The notes beneath the pieces are model-generated. The model saw only the letters and a program-made list of their open reading frames with translations, was not told the origin of the DNA and did no database searches. 64,000 nt of DNA from CS4-C045 sp963844115. Its GTDB lineage: Bacteria; Planctomycetota; Planctomycetia; Pirellulales; UBA7805. Positions 28,279 to 38,090 of the stretch are shown piece after piece; position 1 is the first letter of the stretch; every line of letters begins with the position of its first letter. The translations under genes were made by a program, and so were the position numbers. The DNA is taken from positions 62,001 through 126,000 of the forward strand of contig CAWJNN010000087.1 of NCBI GenBank assembly GCA_963844115.1. Reading direction: 5' to 3'.

Positions 28279-28411
28279 AGAGCGTGTTTTGAAATTTGTA
28301 CAATGGTCTTCCGAGCCCGTCGATCGGGAAGACTACCGCGACAAGCGACGGGCTCGGAGGCCCATCGTACATTCATCTCGGATGCCGTCTCACGTTTTAA
28401 AACACATTCTA
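28279..28411. repeat. Palindromic element with TGTACAATGGTC arms
   Basis: Inner arms 28297-28322 and 28346-28371 are inverse copies with a few mismatches and carry the TTGTACGATGGGC...GAGCCCGTCG sequence also found at 15441-15499. Outer arms (GCGTGTTTTGAAA at ~28283 and TTTTAAAACACATTC at ~28396) extend the symmetry. The rest of 28183-28720 shows no gene. Confidence 0.7.
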
Positions 28412-28720
28412 AGACGCTGAGGGCGGTGTCGTCCGAGGAACGTACGGTCTCGATCGCGCAAGCCTTGTATGACGAGTTGAAAGACCAAGGTGCGCCTCCG
28501 GACAACCTGTCATGAGCCAAGGGCGTTTAATGGAATACTTGTAGTTGCTCGACAGGCAGTCCCATCTCGACACTGTCGAAGCCAGCAGCGGTCGCATGCT
28601 GCGTCAATTTCTCGATTTCGTGTGTGGAATATTGAGTTGCATGATTCAGGTTTCCCGCTCGTCAATTCCATCACGCGAAGGCGTGTCGGGCCAAAAGCAG
28701 CAGTAACGGCGCTGCCACAG

Positions 28721-28966
28721 TCAGCGAGTGAAGGGCTCAACGGACACTGCCGAATCAAAAAGGATACGTAGATTGTATCCGGCGCTACATGCCCAGACAC
28801 CATCCAGATCTCCTTTGAGTTTGTGAGTCTTGAGACGGGTATCGAAGGCGTCTGCGGTGAGCAGTTCCAAAGCCGCCTCGATGTCTTCCGCTGCCTGCGG
28901 GTGTTTCTTTACATAACGCCGGGCGGCACGAACAAAGGCCGTGGTCCGGATCAGCTCACGATTCAT
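28721..28966 (-). CDS. RelE/YafQ-like toxin of a toxin-antitoxin pair
   Basis: 81 residues from ATG 28966 (MNRELIRTTAFVRAARRYVKKHP). The pattern 'LKTHKLKGDLDGVWACSAGYNLRILFD' is typical of RelE/YafQ-superfamily mRNA interferases (core strands and conserved Lys/Arg). The usual C-terminal 'GTHDEVY'-like end is missing and replaced by a short unrelated tail, so the toxin may be truncated or inactive. The start overlaps the antitoxin end. Confidence 0.7.
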   Translation of the reverse strand: MNRELIRTTAFVRAARRYVKKHPQAAEDIEAALELLTADAFDTRLKTHKLKGDLDGVWACSAGYNLRILFDSAVSVEPFTR

Positions 28967-29167
28967 GACGGATTTCGTCCATGATATCCGCGCCCGCGCC
29001 GGGCGGGACTGTCCGGACTTGTGCTCCGCGCGTGCATCAGTCACTTCGCGCATCAGTCGCCTGCGGTTGCGTTCGGCGATCCGACGTCGCAGGATTCCGA
29101 TCAGCGATTCCTGCTCATCGAGCGACAAGTTATCGGCAGCGTCAACAATTTCCGAGAAAGTCGTCAT
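28956..29167 (-). CDS. Antitoxin of the adjacent RelE-like toxin, one frameshift
   Basis: About 70 residues: 'MTTFSEIVDAADNLSLDEQE' then 'LIGILRRRIAERNRRRLMRE'. As sequenced, the frame runs into the toxin gene, which would give an unusual antitoxin-toxin fusion. One base inserted in the GC-rich run at 28989-29000 restores a typical antitoxin end, 'DIMDEIRHES' and stop at 28956-28958, overlapping the toxin ATG. I therefore infer two overlapping genes plus a sequencing or real deletion. Confidence 0.7.
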
Positions 29168-29236
29168 CGATCAATCCTGTGGTGATGTCGCCTGGCCCAG
29201 GAAGTGCCGCACGCCACATGCGCGAGCGGGTCAACT

Positions 29237-29340
29237 TTATCCTCGACGTCGGCCGGTGGCCAACAGACCCAGCAGGCCGACGACCGCCAGGACCAACGTG
29301 GTCGGCCCGGGCACAGTTGTGTCTGCGGTTCCCGGTAGCT
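29237..29340 (-). pseudogene. PEP-CTERM sorting-tail fragment
   Basis: The minus-strand frame ends 'VPGPTTLVLAVVGLLGLL' then 'ATGRRRG' and stop. This is the PEP-CTERM pattern: a VPxP box, a hydrophobic helix and a basic tail. No secreted domain is recognisable upstream, so this appears to be the end of a lost or frame-broken exported protein. Confidence 0.55.
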
Positions 29341-29553
29341 GGACCCGTTCCCGTTCTGATCGGGAACAGACAAAGTAGCTGCATGGCCCTCGGCGCACGA
29401 AGATGTCGGTAGTATTGAAATACCGGTGCCCCGCCACCCGAAGATGCGCCGTGGCGTAGGCGAATTTGCAACTAACGCCGTGCCGCAGATTTTGACGCAA
29501 TCATCTTTTCGGCCGCCACGCGTTCGTCCCGGTGTGCGGGGAGTTGTGCCCTA

Positions 29554-29670
29554 AAACCGTGAGCTAACGCTCTGTGGCTGATAGACAAACTGTGAGCCAA
29601 CGCTCGGCGGCTGATCGAAGAAACGGTGAGCTAAAGCTCGCCAGTTGAACGAATAAACCGGTGGCTAACT
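29554..29670. repeat. Tandem repeat with GTGAGCTAACGCTC core
   Basis: Three clear copies and one partial copy of a ~33-bp unit: 'GTGAGCTAACGCTCTGTGGC', 'GTGAGCCAACGCTCGGCGGC', 'GTGAGCTAAAGCTCGCCAGT' and a degenerate 'GTGGCTAAC'. No coding capacity. The interval 29341-29553 shows nothing else. Confidence 0.8.
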
Positions 29671-29732
29671 TAGGTCACGCACCGGCTTCTTGTCGGTTGC
29701 CGGCAGGCTTGCGTCTTATTCCGAACGCACGA

Positions 29733-30731
29733 TCAATCAATTTTTCCGCCGGCCGCTTTGAAGCGTTCGCGTGTCTCTGTCTCAAGTTTCTCGGCTTGAT
29801 CCAAGGCCTTGCGAGTCTGGTCGATCTTGGTCTTCGCCGCCGTCGCTGCGGCGGATTGCTTGTTGGCGTCTTCCGCAACCTTGTTGACGGTTTCAAGTTG
29901 TTTTTCCAGTTCGCCCAACTGCTTTTTGACCTCGTCATACGTCCTTTTCAGCTCGTCGGATCTCGTCTTCGCAGACTCGGCCACCTTCGTGAACTCATCG
30001 GCCTTCTCCGACAGCGGTCCGCCGGCCTCGAGGGCCGCGGCGAGTTGACTTGCGGCATCTGCCAGCGCGGCGGTGGCTCGTTCCCAGGATTGCTGAGCAA
30101 TCTTGCGTTCTTTACCGGGATCCGGCACGACCTCCAGGCCGGAGATCGTGCTCTTCAGGTCCTCGACGCCGCTTTCCGTGACTTTCGTCTGCCAGATATA
30201 CAGCCGCTTGAGGTTGGCTAAACCCTTGAGGTGTTTCAGGCCTTCGTCCGTAACTTCGGTGCCGTAGACGTTCAGGTATTCCAATTGCTTCAACCCGGCC
30301 AGATCCTTGATTCCGGCGTCGGTGACTGCTGTCGTTTCCAGGTGCAGTTTTTGAAGTGTCCCGATGTTACCGACGTATTTCATGCCAGCGTCCGTGACCT
30401 TGGTACCCTTCAAATTCAGCGAGATGACCTTCTGCAAGTGGTGAAGATATTGAAGGTGTTCGTCGGTCAGTTCTTCGCCACCCAAATGAAAACCGACTTC
30501 CAGCGAATCATCATTCTGGGCAACCTGGCGAACGGAACCGCCTAGCTGTTCGATCTGAGCAATGGCTTCTTCTGCGCTGGTGACCGGTTTGTAAGCGACA
30601 ACGACGGTTGCCGTATTCGCAGCGTCGTTGGCTTTATCTTTATCTTTTTCGTCTTGATCTGCGAACACTGTGCTCGACAAACCGAAGGACAAAACGACCG
30701 CGAACAGCACGGCAAACGTACGGGACTTCAT
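29733..30731 (-). CDS. Secreted leucine-rich-repeat protein with coiled coil
   Basis: 332 residues from ATG 30731 (MKSRTFAVLFAVVLSFGLSS), a signal peptide start. The middle carries RNI-type leucine-rich repeats of ~24 residues: 'VTDAGMKYVGNIGTLQKLHL', 'VTDAGIKDLAGLKQLEYLNV' and 'VTDEGLKHLKGLANLKRLYI'. The C-terminal ~130 residues are a long Lys/Glu/Ala coiled coil. Probably a periplasmic or surface protein-binding scaffold. LRR proteins of this kind are abundant in planctomycetes. Confidence 0.8.
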   Translation of the reverse strand: MKSRTFAVLFAVVLSFGLSSTVFADQDEKDKDKANDAANTATVVVAYKPVTSAEEAIAQIEQLGGSVRQVAQNDDSLEVGFHLGGEELTDEHLQYLHHLQKVISLNLKGTKVTDAGMKYVGNIGTLQKLHLETTAVTDAGIKDLAGLKQLEYLNVYGTEVTDEGLKHLKGLANLKRLYIWQTKVTESGVEDLKSTISGLEVVPDPGKERKIAQQSWERATAALADAASQLAAALEAGGPLSEKADEFTKVAESAKTRSDELKRTYDEVKKQLGELEKQLETVNKVAEDANKQSAAATAAKTKIDQTRKALDQAEKLETETRERFKAAGGKID

Positions 30732-30835
30732 CTTCTTTTCTCCTCTTGCGGAACGAATTGGATTGCGAATGGGAATGGGGCCACCGGCACGGGTTGGTAT
30801 CTGGTAGATGGAATCGCGGGTTGAATCTCGCATGA

Positions 30836-30892
30836 GCGGCTAATTGCGTGCGGCTAATTGCGTGCGGCTAATTGCGTGCGGCTAATTGCGGC
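30836..30892. repeat. Four tandem copies of GCGGCTAATTGCGT
   Basis: A perfect 14-bp unit repeated about four times upstream of the LRR gene, followed by a degenerate 'GACTGGCGG' repeat to about 30965. Period 14 excludes a coding role. Confidence 0.9.
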
Positions 30893-31064
30893 CTGACACC
30901 GGCCAGGCCGGCACTACGAGGCTGGCGGCGAGACTGGCGGGCAGTCTGGCAGTGAGACTGGCGGTGATTAGCTCCTATTATGCCCTACCGTAGGGCCCGT
31001 TGTCAGCAGGCGGACGGAAGTCGACAATAATTCCTTGACCCTGGTGATTCTCAGTCCACAAATT

Positions 31065-32660
31065 ATGGGAAATCTTCGTAACCGAGCCACTCGTAACGTC
31101 TTTGTCCAGACCGTCCTGCTGTGCGTCATGATCGTGGGGCTGGCACCCTACGGATCGTGGGGTAATCCGTCGCCGGGCGGCGAGCAACCGCGACGCCGGC
31201 CGAATATCCTTTTGGCAATTTCGGATGATCAATCGGGAATGCATGCCGGGGCACACGGCGATCAGGCCGTCCGCACGCCCGCCTTTGATCGGGTAGCGAA
31301 GGAAGGTGTTCGATTCGATTTCGCGTATTGCGCCGCTCCGTCTTGTGCCCCGTCTCGCAGTGCGATTTTGACTGGACAGGAGATCTGGCGGTTAGAAGAA
31401 GGTGGCGTGTTGATCGGCTTTCTGCCGAACAAGTTTCCCGTGTTTCCAATGTTGCTGGAGCAGAGCGGTTACCAGATTGGGTCGACGGGAAAAACGTGGG
31501 GACCGGGTGAACTGAAGGCAGGCGGTTGGAAGAGCTCGCCCACGGGCAAGGCCTACAACCGACATCAAATTGATCCGCACCGGCATGGTCTAAGCGTCAC
31601 GGATTACGCGGCGAACTTTGCGGACTTTTTTCAGCAGCGCGACAAACAGCGACCTTTCTTTTTCTGGTATGGCAGTACGGAACCTCATCAGCCCTATCAG
31701 CGCGACGCGGGTCGGCAGGCCGGCAGAAGACTGCAGGATGCGCGGCTGCCACTTTGCTTGCCCGATGCACCAGAGACGCGCGGTGAAATTCTGGACTATT
31801 ACATGGAGATCGAACATTTCGACCAGCAGCTGGCGAGGATGATCCGACTGCTGGACGAACAGGGAGAACTGGAGAACACTTTAATCATTGTCACCAGCGA
31901 CCACGGCAATCCGCTGCCACGTGCGAAGGCGAATTTGTATGACGTTGGCGTCCGCGTGCCCATGGCGATGCGCTGGTCGGCTGGTATTCCGGGCGGTCGC
32001 GTGGTTCGCGATTTCATTAGCCTGACGGACATCGCGCCCACACTACTAGAGATCGCAGGGGCGAACGTCCCGCAGCAGGTGACGGGCCGCAGTCTTCGAT
32101 CGCTATTGGAATCTGACAAGCAGGGTCGTGTCGAAACGGACCGAGATTCGATCGTCACCGCGTTCGAACGTCACACGATTTGTCGCCGCGGCGGCGTCGG
32201 TTATCCGATGCGTTCGATCCGCACCTACAACTACAGCTACATTCGAAATTACGAACCCGATCGTTGGCCCGCTGGCGACCCCGATTTCTGGTCGCATGCG
32301 CAAGGCTTCTTTGGCGACGTCGATCGGGGCGTGTCGAAGACATACATGGTCCAGAACCAGGCCAAACCTGGCGTGAGTCGCTTGTTCCAGCTCGCCTTCG
32401 GACGCCGCCCGGCCGAGGAACTGTACGACCTGAAAAAAGATCCACACGAATTAAATAATCTGGCGTCCGATCCCAGTCTTGGGGAAATCAAACAGGAACT
32501 TACAAAGGAAATGCAGGACTATTTGAAGCGGACGGGCGATCCCCGTATGGAAGGCAAGCATCCGTGGGATAGCTATCCGTATTTCCATCCGATCTCCAAG
32601 GATGAAAGGTGGAAGAACCTTGGCATTGAACCGGGGGAAAAGGGACCTAAGGGACAGTAG
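31065..32660 (+). CDS. Secreted sulfatase (SGSH-like)
   Basis: 531 residues from ATG 31065 with a signal peptide. The sulfatase signature Cys94-Ala-Pro-Ser-Arg (CAPSRSAILTG) is intact; that Cys is normally converted to formylglycine by an FGE-type enzyme. Metal-site motifs: 'ISDDQSG' near residues 52-58 and 'VTSDHGNPL'. C-terminal 'EELYDLKKDPHELNNLASDP' is typical of the family. Substrate is probably a sulfated polysaccharide, as for the many planctomycete sulfatases; the overall look is closest to heparan N-sulfatase-like members. Confidence 0.92.
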   Translation: MGNLRNRATRNVFVQTVLLCVMIVGLAPYGSWGNPSPGGEQPRRRPNILLAISDDQSGMHAGAHGDQAVRTPAFDRVAKEGVRFDFAYCAAPSCAPSRSAILTGQEIWRLEEGGVLIGFLPNKFPVFPMLLEQSGYQIGSTGKTWGPGELKAGGWKSSPTGKAYNRHQIDPHRHGLSVTDYAANFADFFQQRDKQRPFFFWYGSTEPHQPYQRDAGRQAGRRLQDARLPLCLPDAPETRGEILDYYMEIEHFDQQLARMIRLLDEQGELENTLIIVTSDHGNPLPRAKANLYDVGVRVPMAMRWSAGIPGGRVVRDFISLTDIAPTLLEIAGANVPQQVTGRSLRSLLESDKQGRVETDRDSIVTAFERHTICRRGGVGYPMRSIRTYNYSYIRNYEPDRWPAGDPDFWSHAQGFFGDVDRGVSKTYMVQNQAKPGVSRLFQLAFGRRPAEELYDLKKDPHELNNLASDPSLGEIKQELTKEMQDYLKRTGDPRMEGKHPWDSYPYFHPISKDERWKNLGIEPGEKGPKGQ

Positions 32661-32662
32661 AG

Positions 32663-33082
32663 TTACGAGCGCCGTGCTTGTCGTTGCTGTTTGGCGCGGA
32701 GTAGCTCTTCCAGGCTGGCGCGGGCGACGTTTGTTAGTTTGATTTCCATTTCTTTCGACGTACCGGAGGCTTGGCTGCCTTCGGCAATGTTTTGCTTGCC
32801 GGATCGCGCGGCCTGGACCATCTGATCGTGGGTGCGGTCCCTGCGGGAGATAAAACGGTTGCAAAAGTGAACCGTCGCATCGAAAAGGATTTCTGCTTTC
32901 TGGTACGAAAGCAGTTTCCGATAACCGCCGTGTTTCGGGATGAAACCGTCAGGTGGAAGGGACGAAAACGACGGAGAGGACGAAAGGGACGATTCCGGAG
33001 ATTGCAGCTGGTCAATCGGCCGCGCAGTCCCTTTGGTCCCTTCTGTCCCTTTCGTCTCTTCCCTTTTCTTTTTCTTAGCCAT
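32663..33082 (-). CDS. Four-helix-bundle protein (23S rRNA IVP family)
   Basis: 139 residues. The N-terminal 45 residues are low complexity (KGTEGTKGT, Ser/Pro). From residue ~54 the helical bundle is clear: 'YRKLLSYQKAEILFDATVHF' and 'MVQAARSGKQNIAEGSQASG', the conserved block of the S23/IVP family, first noticed in intervening sequences of 23S rRNA genes. The fourth helix is cut short ('LEELLR' then a basic tail). Function unknown. Tail-to-tail with the sulfatase gene, stops 2 bp apart. Confidence 0.75.
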   Translation of the reverse strand: MAKKKKREETKGTEGTKGTARPIDQLQSPESSLSSSPSFSSLPPDGFIPKHGGYRKLLSYQKAEILFDATVHFCNRFISRRDRTHDQMVQAARSGKQNIAEGSQASGTSKEMEIKLTNVARASLEELLRAKQQRQARRS

Positions 33083-33098
33083 ATCGCCCTGCCTGAAT

Positions 33099-33143
33099 CC
33101 GCCCTGCCTGAATCCGCCCTGCCTGAATCCGTTGTGGCACCCG
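33099..33143. repeat. Three tandem copies of CCTGCCTGAATCCGC
   Basis: A 15-bp unit repeated three times between the divergent IVP-family and cytochrome-domain genes, close to the start of the latter. Similar short tandem repeats occur in several gaps of this window. Confidence 0.85.
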
Positions 33144-33208
33144 AAAACCCAGCCTATAATAGCAAGTTTACCGGGAATCTCGCCAACCGCCCGTGGGAAA
33201 TCCAGCCG

Positions 33209-36200
33209 ATGCGGTCCACGATCCGACTAGTTTTATCAGCCGCGACCCTACTTTATTGTTCCGTCGCGGCGGCTGAACGGAAGCGCGACGATGCGGTTCA
33301 TTTTCATCGCGATGTCCGGCCAATCCTTGCGCAGAATTGCTTTCAGTGCCACGGACCCGCTGAAGCCAATCGTGAAGCGGATTTGAGGCTGGACCTCGAA
33401 GATGGAATCCGCCAGGCCTTCGAGGGAGGAAGCCTGGAGGACAGTGAGGGGTGGCGGCGGATTACGGCGGAAGATGAAGACGAACGGATGCCGCCCGTTG
33501 ATTCGCACCTGCAATTGGAAAAGGATCAGATTTCCGTCATTGAAAAATGGATTATCCAAGGCGCCGAGTGGCAGGGTCACTGGTCCTTTATCACGCCGAT
33601 CAAGCCGCCGGTTCCTGGCTTGGCGTCGACACCAAGTGCGAGCGATCCGGGCGCGACCAGTCCGGCCGTGAACAATGTGATCTTGAACAATACGATCGTG
33701 AACAATGACGATCCGTGAACAATGCGACCGTGAACAATGTGATCTTGAACAATGCGACCGTGAACAATGCAATCGATGCGTTTATTGACGCTCGGCTGGA
33801 AACCGAAAAACTGGTGCCCAATCCCGAGGCAGATCGCGAGCGACTACTGAGGCGTGTGACGTTTGATTTGACCGGCGCGCCGCCGACCATCGAACAGATG
33901 GATGCCTTTCTGGCGGATCGCAGCGAGAACGCTTACGAAAAAGTCGTCGACCGCCTCCTGGCGTCTCCTCGTTTCGGGGAACGAATGGCGCTGGCCTGGA
34001 TGGACCTGGCCCGCTATGGCGACACCAGCGTGTTTCACGCGGATGGCCCACGAGATATGTGGCTGTGGCGCGAATGGGTGATTCGTGCCTACAACGCAAA
34101 CAAGTCGTTTGATCAATTCACGATCGAACAATTGGCAGGCGATCTGTTGCCGGAACCGACGATTGAGCAGCGGGTTGCCACCGGGTTCAACCGCAACAAC
34201 GCGACCACGGACGAAGGCGGCGCGATAGAGGAAGAATTTCGGGTTGAATACGCCGTCGATCGCGTCAAAACGACGTCGATGGTCTGGTTGGGCCTTACTT
34301 TGGAATGCAGCCAGTGTCACGAGCACAAGTACGATCCGATTTCCCAGGAGGAATACTACCAGTTCTTTGCGTATTTCAATCAGTCCGCAGACGGTGGTCT
34401 GCAGACGCGAGGCGGCAACGCCGCACCGCTTGTTGCTGTGCCCAGCCAGCAGGCCAGCCGGCAGCTGGCGGCATTGGAAAAGAAAATCTCCGGCGTACAA
34501 CAGCGATTCGAGCGCGCCACGGAATTCCAGCAGCGCGATCAACGCCGGTGGGAACAGGAGCTGAAATCCGACAAGAAAGCCTTCGTGCTGACCAGCGGCC
34601 CGTGGCATGCTCTGGGGCCGATACGGGCAAAGAATCGTAGTGAGGCGTTTGAACTGGACTTCGGCGTCGAACGGATCCCGGATCTGGACAAGCCGGTGGG
34701 GCAGTACCGGTGGAAAGAGCGATCGGACTTGAAGGATGGAGGGGTTCACAACCTGGCGGATGGAAAAAACGACGTCCACTACTTTGCGCGAAAACTTACC
34801 GCAACACAGGCAGGCGTCGTCCGCTTGTCGTTGGGAAGCGACGATGCGATCAAACTGTGGGTCAACGGCAAGAAGGTATTGGCGAATGACGTGGGACGAG
34901 CGGCGGCGGCGGACCAGGATCAGTTGAATGTTGACGTTGAGGAAGGTGAAAACACGATTCTCGCGAAAGTCATCAACTACGGCGGCCGAGGTGGTTTTTA
35001 CTTCAACATCGGCCAGGGAATAGTTCCGGGCGATATCCTCACGCTGATTAACAAGGAAGATTCGCAACGCGACGAAACAGAACAAAAAAAACTGCAAGAC
35101 TATTTTGTCAAAAATTCGTGGCGACGCGGTCGCTTGTTAACGGGCGAGCTTCAAGAGTTGCAGGCGCAAAAAAAGAAGATCAAAGATACTCAGCAGACCG
35201 TCATGGTGATGCAGGACGTTGCCAAGCCGCGAGATACCTATTTGCTGATGCGTGGTGACTACGCGTCGCCGCAAAAAGACAAGCCGCTTCGCCCCGGTGT
35301 GCCGGCCGTTTTGCCACCGATCGATTCGGATGCGCCGCCCAACCGGTTGGGGCTTGCGGAATGGCTGGTTCGCTCGGACAACCCGCTAACGCCACGTGTC
35401 GCGATGAATCGCTATTGGCACATGTTCTTCGGCATCGGACTGGTAAAAACGCTGGAGGATTTCGGATCTCAAGGCGACTGGCCCACGCATCCGGAACTCT
35501 TGGACTGGCTTGCCGCTGATTTCGTCGAAAGCGGTTGGAACATCAAACGCGCCATCAAACAAATGATGATGTCGGCGACCTACCGCCGGTCGTCCCGCGC
35601 TTCTCCTGCCTTGCTGCAACGCGATCCAGAAAATCGTCTGCTGGCCCGCGGCCCGCGTTTTCGTCTGCAGGGCGAATTTATTCGCGATAACGCGCTGGCT
35701 GCCAGTGGATTGTTGGTCGGCACGATCGGCGGTCCCAGTGTCAAACCGTACCAGCCGCCTGGCCTGTGGAACGAGGTATCGATCGATACGGGCTTGCGAT
35801 TTACGCAGGATCACGGCGACAAAGTGTATCGCCGCAGCATGTACATCTATTGGAAACGTTCCGCGCCAGCCCCCAGCATGACAATCTTTGGTACCCCGTC
35901 TCGTGAAACGTGTACGGTCCGCCGCGCGAACGAACACGCCGTTGCAGGCCTTGGTGACCTTGAACGACCAGCAGTTCGTCGAGGCGGCGCGGTCGTTAGC
36001 TCAACGCGTGATGCAACACGACGATTGGTCGCTGGAGCGGAAAATCACGACGGCATACCGACTGGTAACGGGCGTCCGCCCGAACGAAAAGATCCGCACG
36101 ACGCTGCTCGACACTTATCAACAAGAGCTCGCCGTTTTTCAGCAGCAGCCCGAACGCGACCAGCAATTGCTGGCGATCGGTGAATCAAAACGCGACGAAC

Positions 36201-36283
36201 GGCTCGATCTCGTACAACACGCGGCCCTGACGATTGTTGCCAGTGTGATACTGAATCTCGATCAAGCCCTTACACGAGGTTAG
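33209..36283 (+). CDS. PSCyt1/DUF1549/DUF1553 protein, two frameshifts
   Basis: About 1,020 residues across three frame pieces. Signal peptide, then a planctomycete cytochrome C domain with heme motif CFQCHG (residues ~47-52), DUF1549 ('RRVTFDLTGAPPT', 'FGERMALAWMDLARYGDT', 'CSQCHEHKYDPI'), an inserted beta-rich carbohydrate-binding-like domain (~34640-35010), and DUF1553. The first break is in a 15-bp repeat at ~33700-33716, where one unit has 17 bases; the second is at ~35921-35930 in CGCGCG, after 'ETCTVRR', with 'ARTNTPLQALVTLND' intact in the other frame. Followed 4 bp later by a DUF1501 gene, the usual partner. The pair is exported and its role is unknown. Confidence 0.87.
33672..33778. 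repeat. In-gene 15-bp repeats encoding Asn-Asn-x-x-x
   Basis: Seven units of the type AACAATGTGATCTTG / AACAATGCGACCGTG lie within the cytochrome-domain gene, encoding NNVIL/NNATV. One unit has 17 bases and shifts the frame. Unit length 15 keeps frame on copy-number change, so only this odd unit is disruptive. Confidence 0.85.
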
Positions 36284-36287
36284 CACT

Positions 36288-37736
36288 TTGGATCCGCTCT
36301 CCGAATACCAGGCCCGGCTTACTCGCCGCCAGATCTTGTCGGGCGGAGGCAAATTGATGGGCACGGCGGCTTTGGCGTCGCTGATCGGTCGCGATGCGCA
36401 GGCCGCGCGTACCGATCTTGGCTCGATGAATGGCATGACGCATTTCGCGCCGCGCGCGAAGCGCGTGATCTATCTTTTCATGGCCGGCGGGCCGTCCCAC
36501 ATCGATATGTTCGACTACCATCCGCGGATCCGCGAGCTGCACGGGATTGAACTTCCCGCTTCTATCCGCATGGGACAACGCATCACGACCATGACGTCGG
36601 GGCAAACATCTTTTCCGGTCGTGGCCCCGATGTTCCGTTTTGATCGCTACGGGCAGCACGGAACGTGGGTTAGTGAATTGTCACCGCACGTTGCTGGAAT
36701 CGTCGATGACATCTGCATCGTCAAGTCGCTGCATACCGAGGCGATTAATCATGATCCGGCGATCACGTTTATCAACACGGGCGCACAACAGCCCGGCAAG
36801 CCATCGATGGGCGCGTGGCTTAGCTATGGATTGGGCAGCCCCAACCAGAATCTGCCAGCCTATATCGTGATGATCTCCAGGGGACCCGGCCAGAAGCAGG
36901 CGCTCTACGAGCGCCTGTGGGGCGCCGGCTTTTTACCGGCACGCCATCAAGGAGTAAAACTTCGCAGTGGAACTGATCCGGTCCTCTATCTGAAGAACCC
37001 GGACGGGATCGATCGAGCGATGCGACGGCGAATGCTTGATCGCATCGCCAGCATTAATCAGGATGACTATGCACAGTTTGGTGATCCCGAAACACAGGCC
37101 CGCATTGCGCAATACGAAATGGCATTTCGTATGCAGGCTTCGGTTCCAGACTTGGTGGATCTGACGGGCGAGTCGACCAGTACGCTCGATCTGTACGGTC
37201 CGGATGTCGCGAAGCCCGGCACGTTCGCTCGGAATTGTATCGTTGCCAGGCGTCTTGCTGAACGCGGTGTGCCGTTCGTCCAATTGTTCCATCGCGGCTG
37301 GGATCAGCATGGTAGTTTGCCAAGTAACATTCGCGGTCAGTGCCAAGGTGTGGATCAACCGGCGGCTGCACTCATCAAGGATCTGAAGCAGCGCGGCATG
37401 TTGGACGAAACGCTGGTCATCTGGGGCGGCGAATTTGGTCGTACTGCCTACTCGCAAGGCAAGTTGACGAAGGACAACCACGGACGCGACCACCACGGGC
37501 GATGTTTCACGATGTGGATGGCGGGTGGCGGAATTAAGTCGGGAATCGAATACGGCAAGACCGACGATTTCAGCTACAACATCCTCGAAAATCCGGTGCA
37601 TATCCGAGATATGAATGCGACGATCCTGCACTGCCTGGGGATCGATCACAATCGTCTAACCTTCAAATATCAGGGCCTCCAGCAGCGATTGACCGGCGTC
37701 GAACCGTCCCATGTTGTCCGGGACATTCTGGCGTAA
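36288..37736 (+). CDS. DUF1501 (sulfatase-like fold) exported protein
   Basis: 482 residues. Best start is TTG 36288, preceded at suitable distance by GAGG. A twin-arginine-type leader (LTRRQILSGGGKLMGTAAL) is followed by DUF1501 features: 'VIYLFMAGGPSHIDMFDYHP', 'CIVKSLHTEAINHDPA', 'WGGEFGRT' and 'DHHGRCFTMWMAGGG'. DUF1501 proteins have an alkaline-phosphatase/sulfatase-like fold and are encoded after PSCyt1/DUF1549/DUF1553 genes, as here. Activity is not established. Confidence 0.9.
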   Translation: MDPLSEYQARLTRRQILSGGGKLMGTAALASLIGRDAQAARTDLGSMNGMTHFAPRAKRVIYLFMAGGPSHIDMFDYHPRIRELHGIELPASIRMGQRITTMTSGQTSFPVVAPMFRFDRYGQHGTWVSELSPHVAGIVDDICIVKSLHTEAINHDPAITFINTGAQQPGKPSMGAWLSYGLGSPNQNLPAYIVMISRGPGQKQALYERLWGAGFLPARHQGVKLRSGTDPVLYLKNPDGIDRAMRRRMLDRIASINQDDYAQFGDPETQARIAQYEMAFRMQASVPDLVDLTGESTSTLDLYGPDVAKPGTFARNCIVARRLAERGVPFVQLFHRGWDQHGSLPSNIRGQCQGVDQPAAALIKDLKQRGMLDETLVIWGGEFGRTAYSQGKLTKDNHGRDHHGRCFTMWMAGGGIKSGIEYGKTDDFSYNILENPVHIRDMNATILHCLGIDHNRLTFKYQGLQQRLTGVEPSHVVRDILA

Positions 37737-38090
37737 ACGGTCAGGAAAGCGTTCGAGAGGGCGGAAAAAACGATGTTTCGCCAAATCCGCTTAATTTTCA
37801 CGGCTCCGGCCATTTTGCATGCAATAAATTGCCTAAACCGGTCCGAACAAATAGATGTCCAGAAGGCACGGCCGGTTCGAATTGACGGCAAAACAGTCTC
37901 CTGGAGACAAGTCGGGCGCTGCCCTGGAGGCGATCGGGCATTTGAAGCCGGCGACGGAATTGCTTATAAACAGAGATGCTAATAAAAAGCGAATAGTGGC
38001 CATTTCTGCCCCCAATCTGGACCTCCGCCGGATCGAAGAACGCGATATCAACCCACCCACCTAATCTTCCATTTCGTAGGGATCAAATTC
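37737..38090. other. Intergenic stretch without recognised feature
   Basis: About 350 bp between the DUF1501 gene and the next same-strand gene. Short open frames on both strands have no recognisable motifs. It presumably holds the promoter of the downstream gene, but I see no convincing -35/-10 pair. Confidence 0.5.

Noticed and set aside
30836..30892. CRISPR array at the 14-bp repeats
   Set aside because: No spacers, unit too short, no cas genes in the window.
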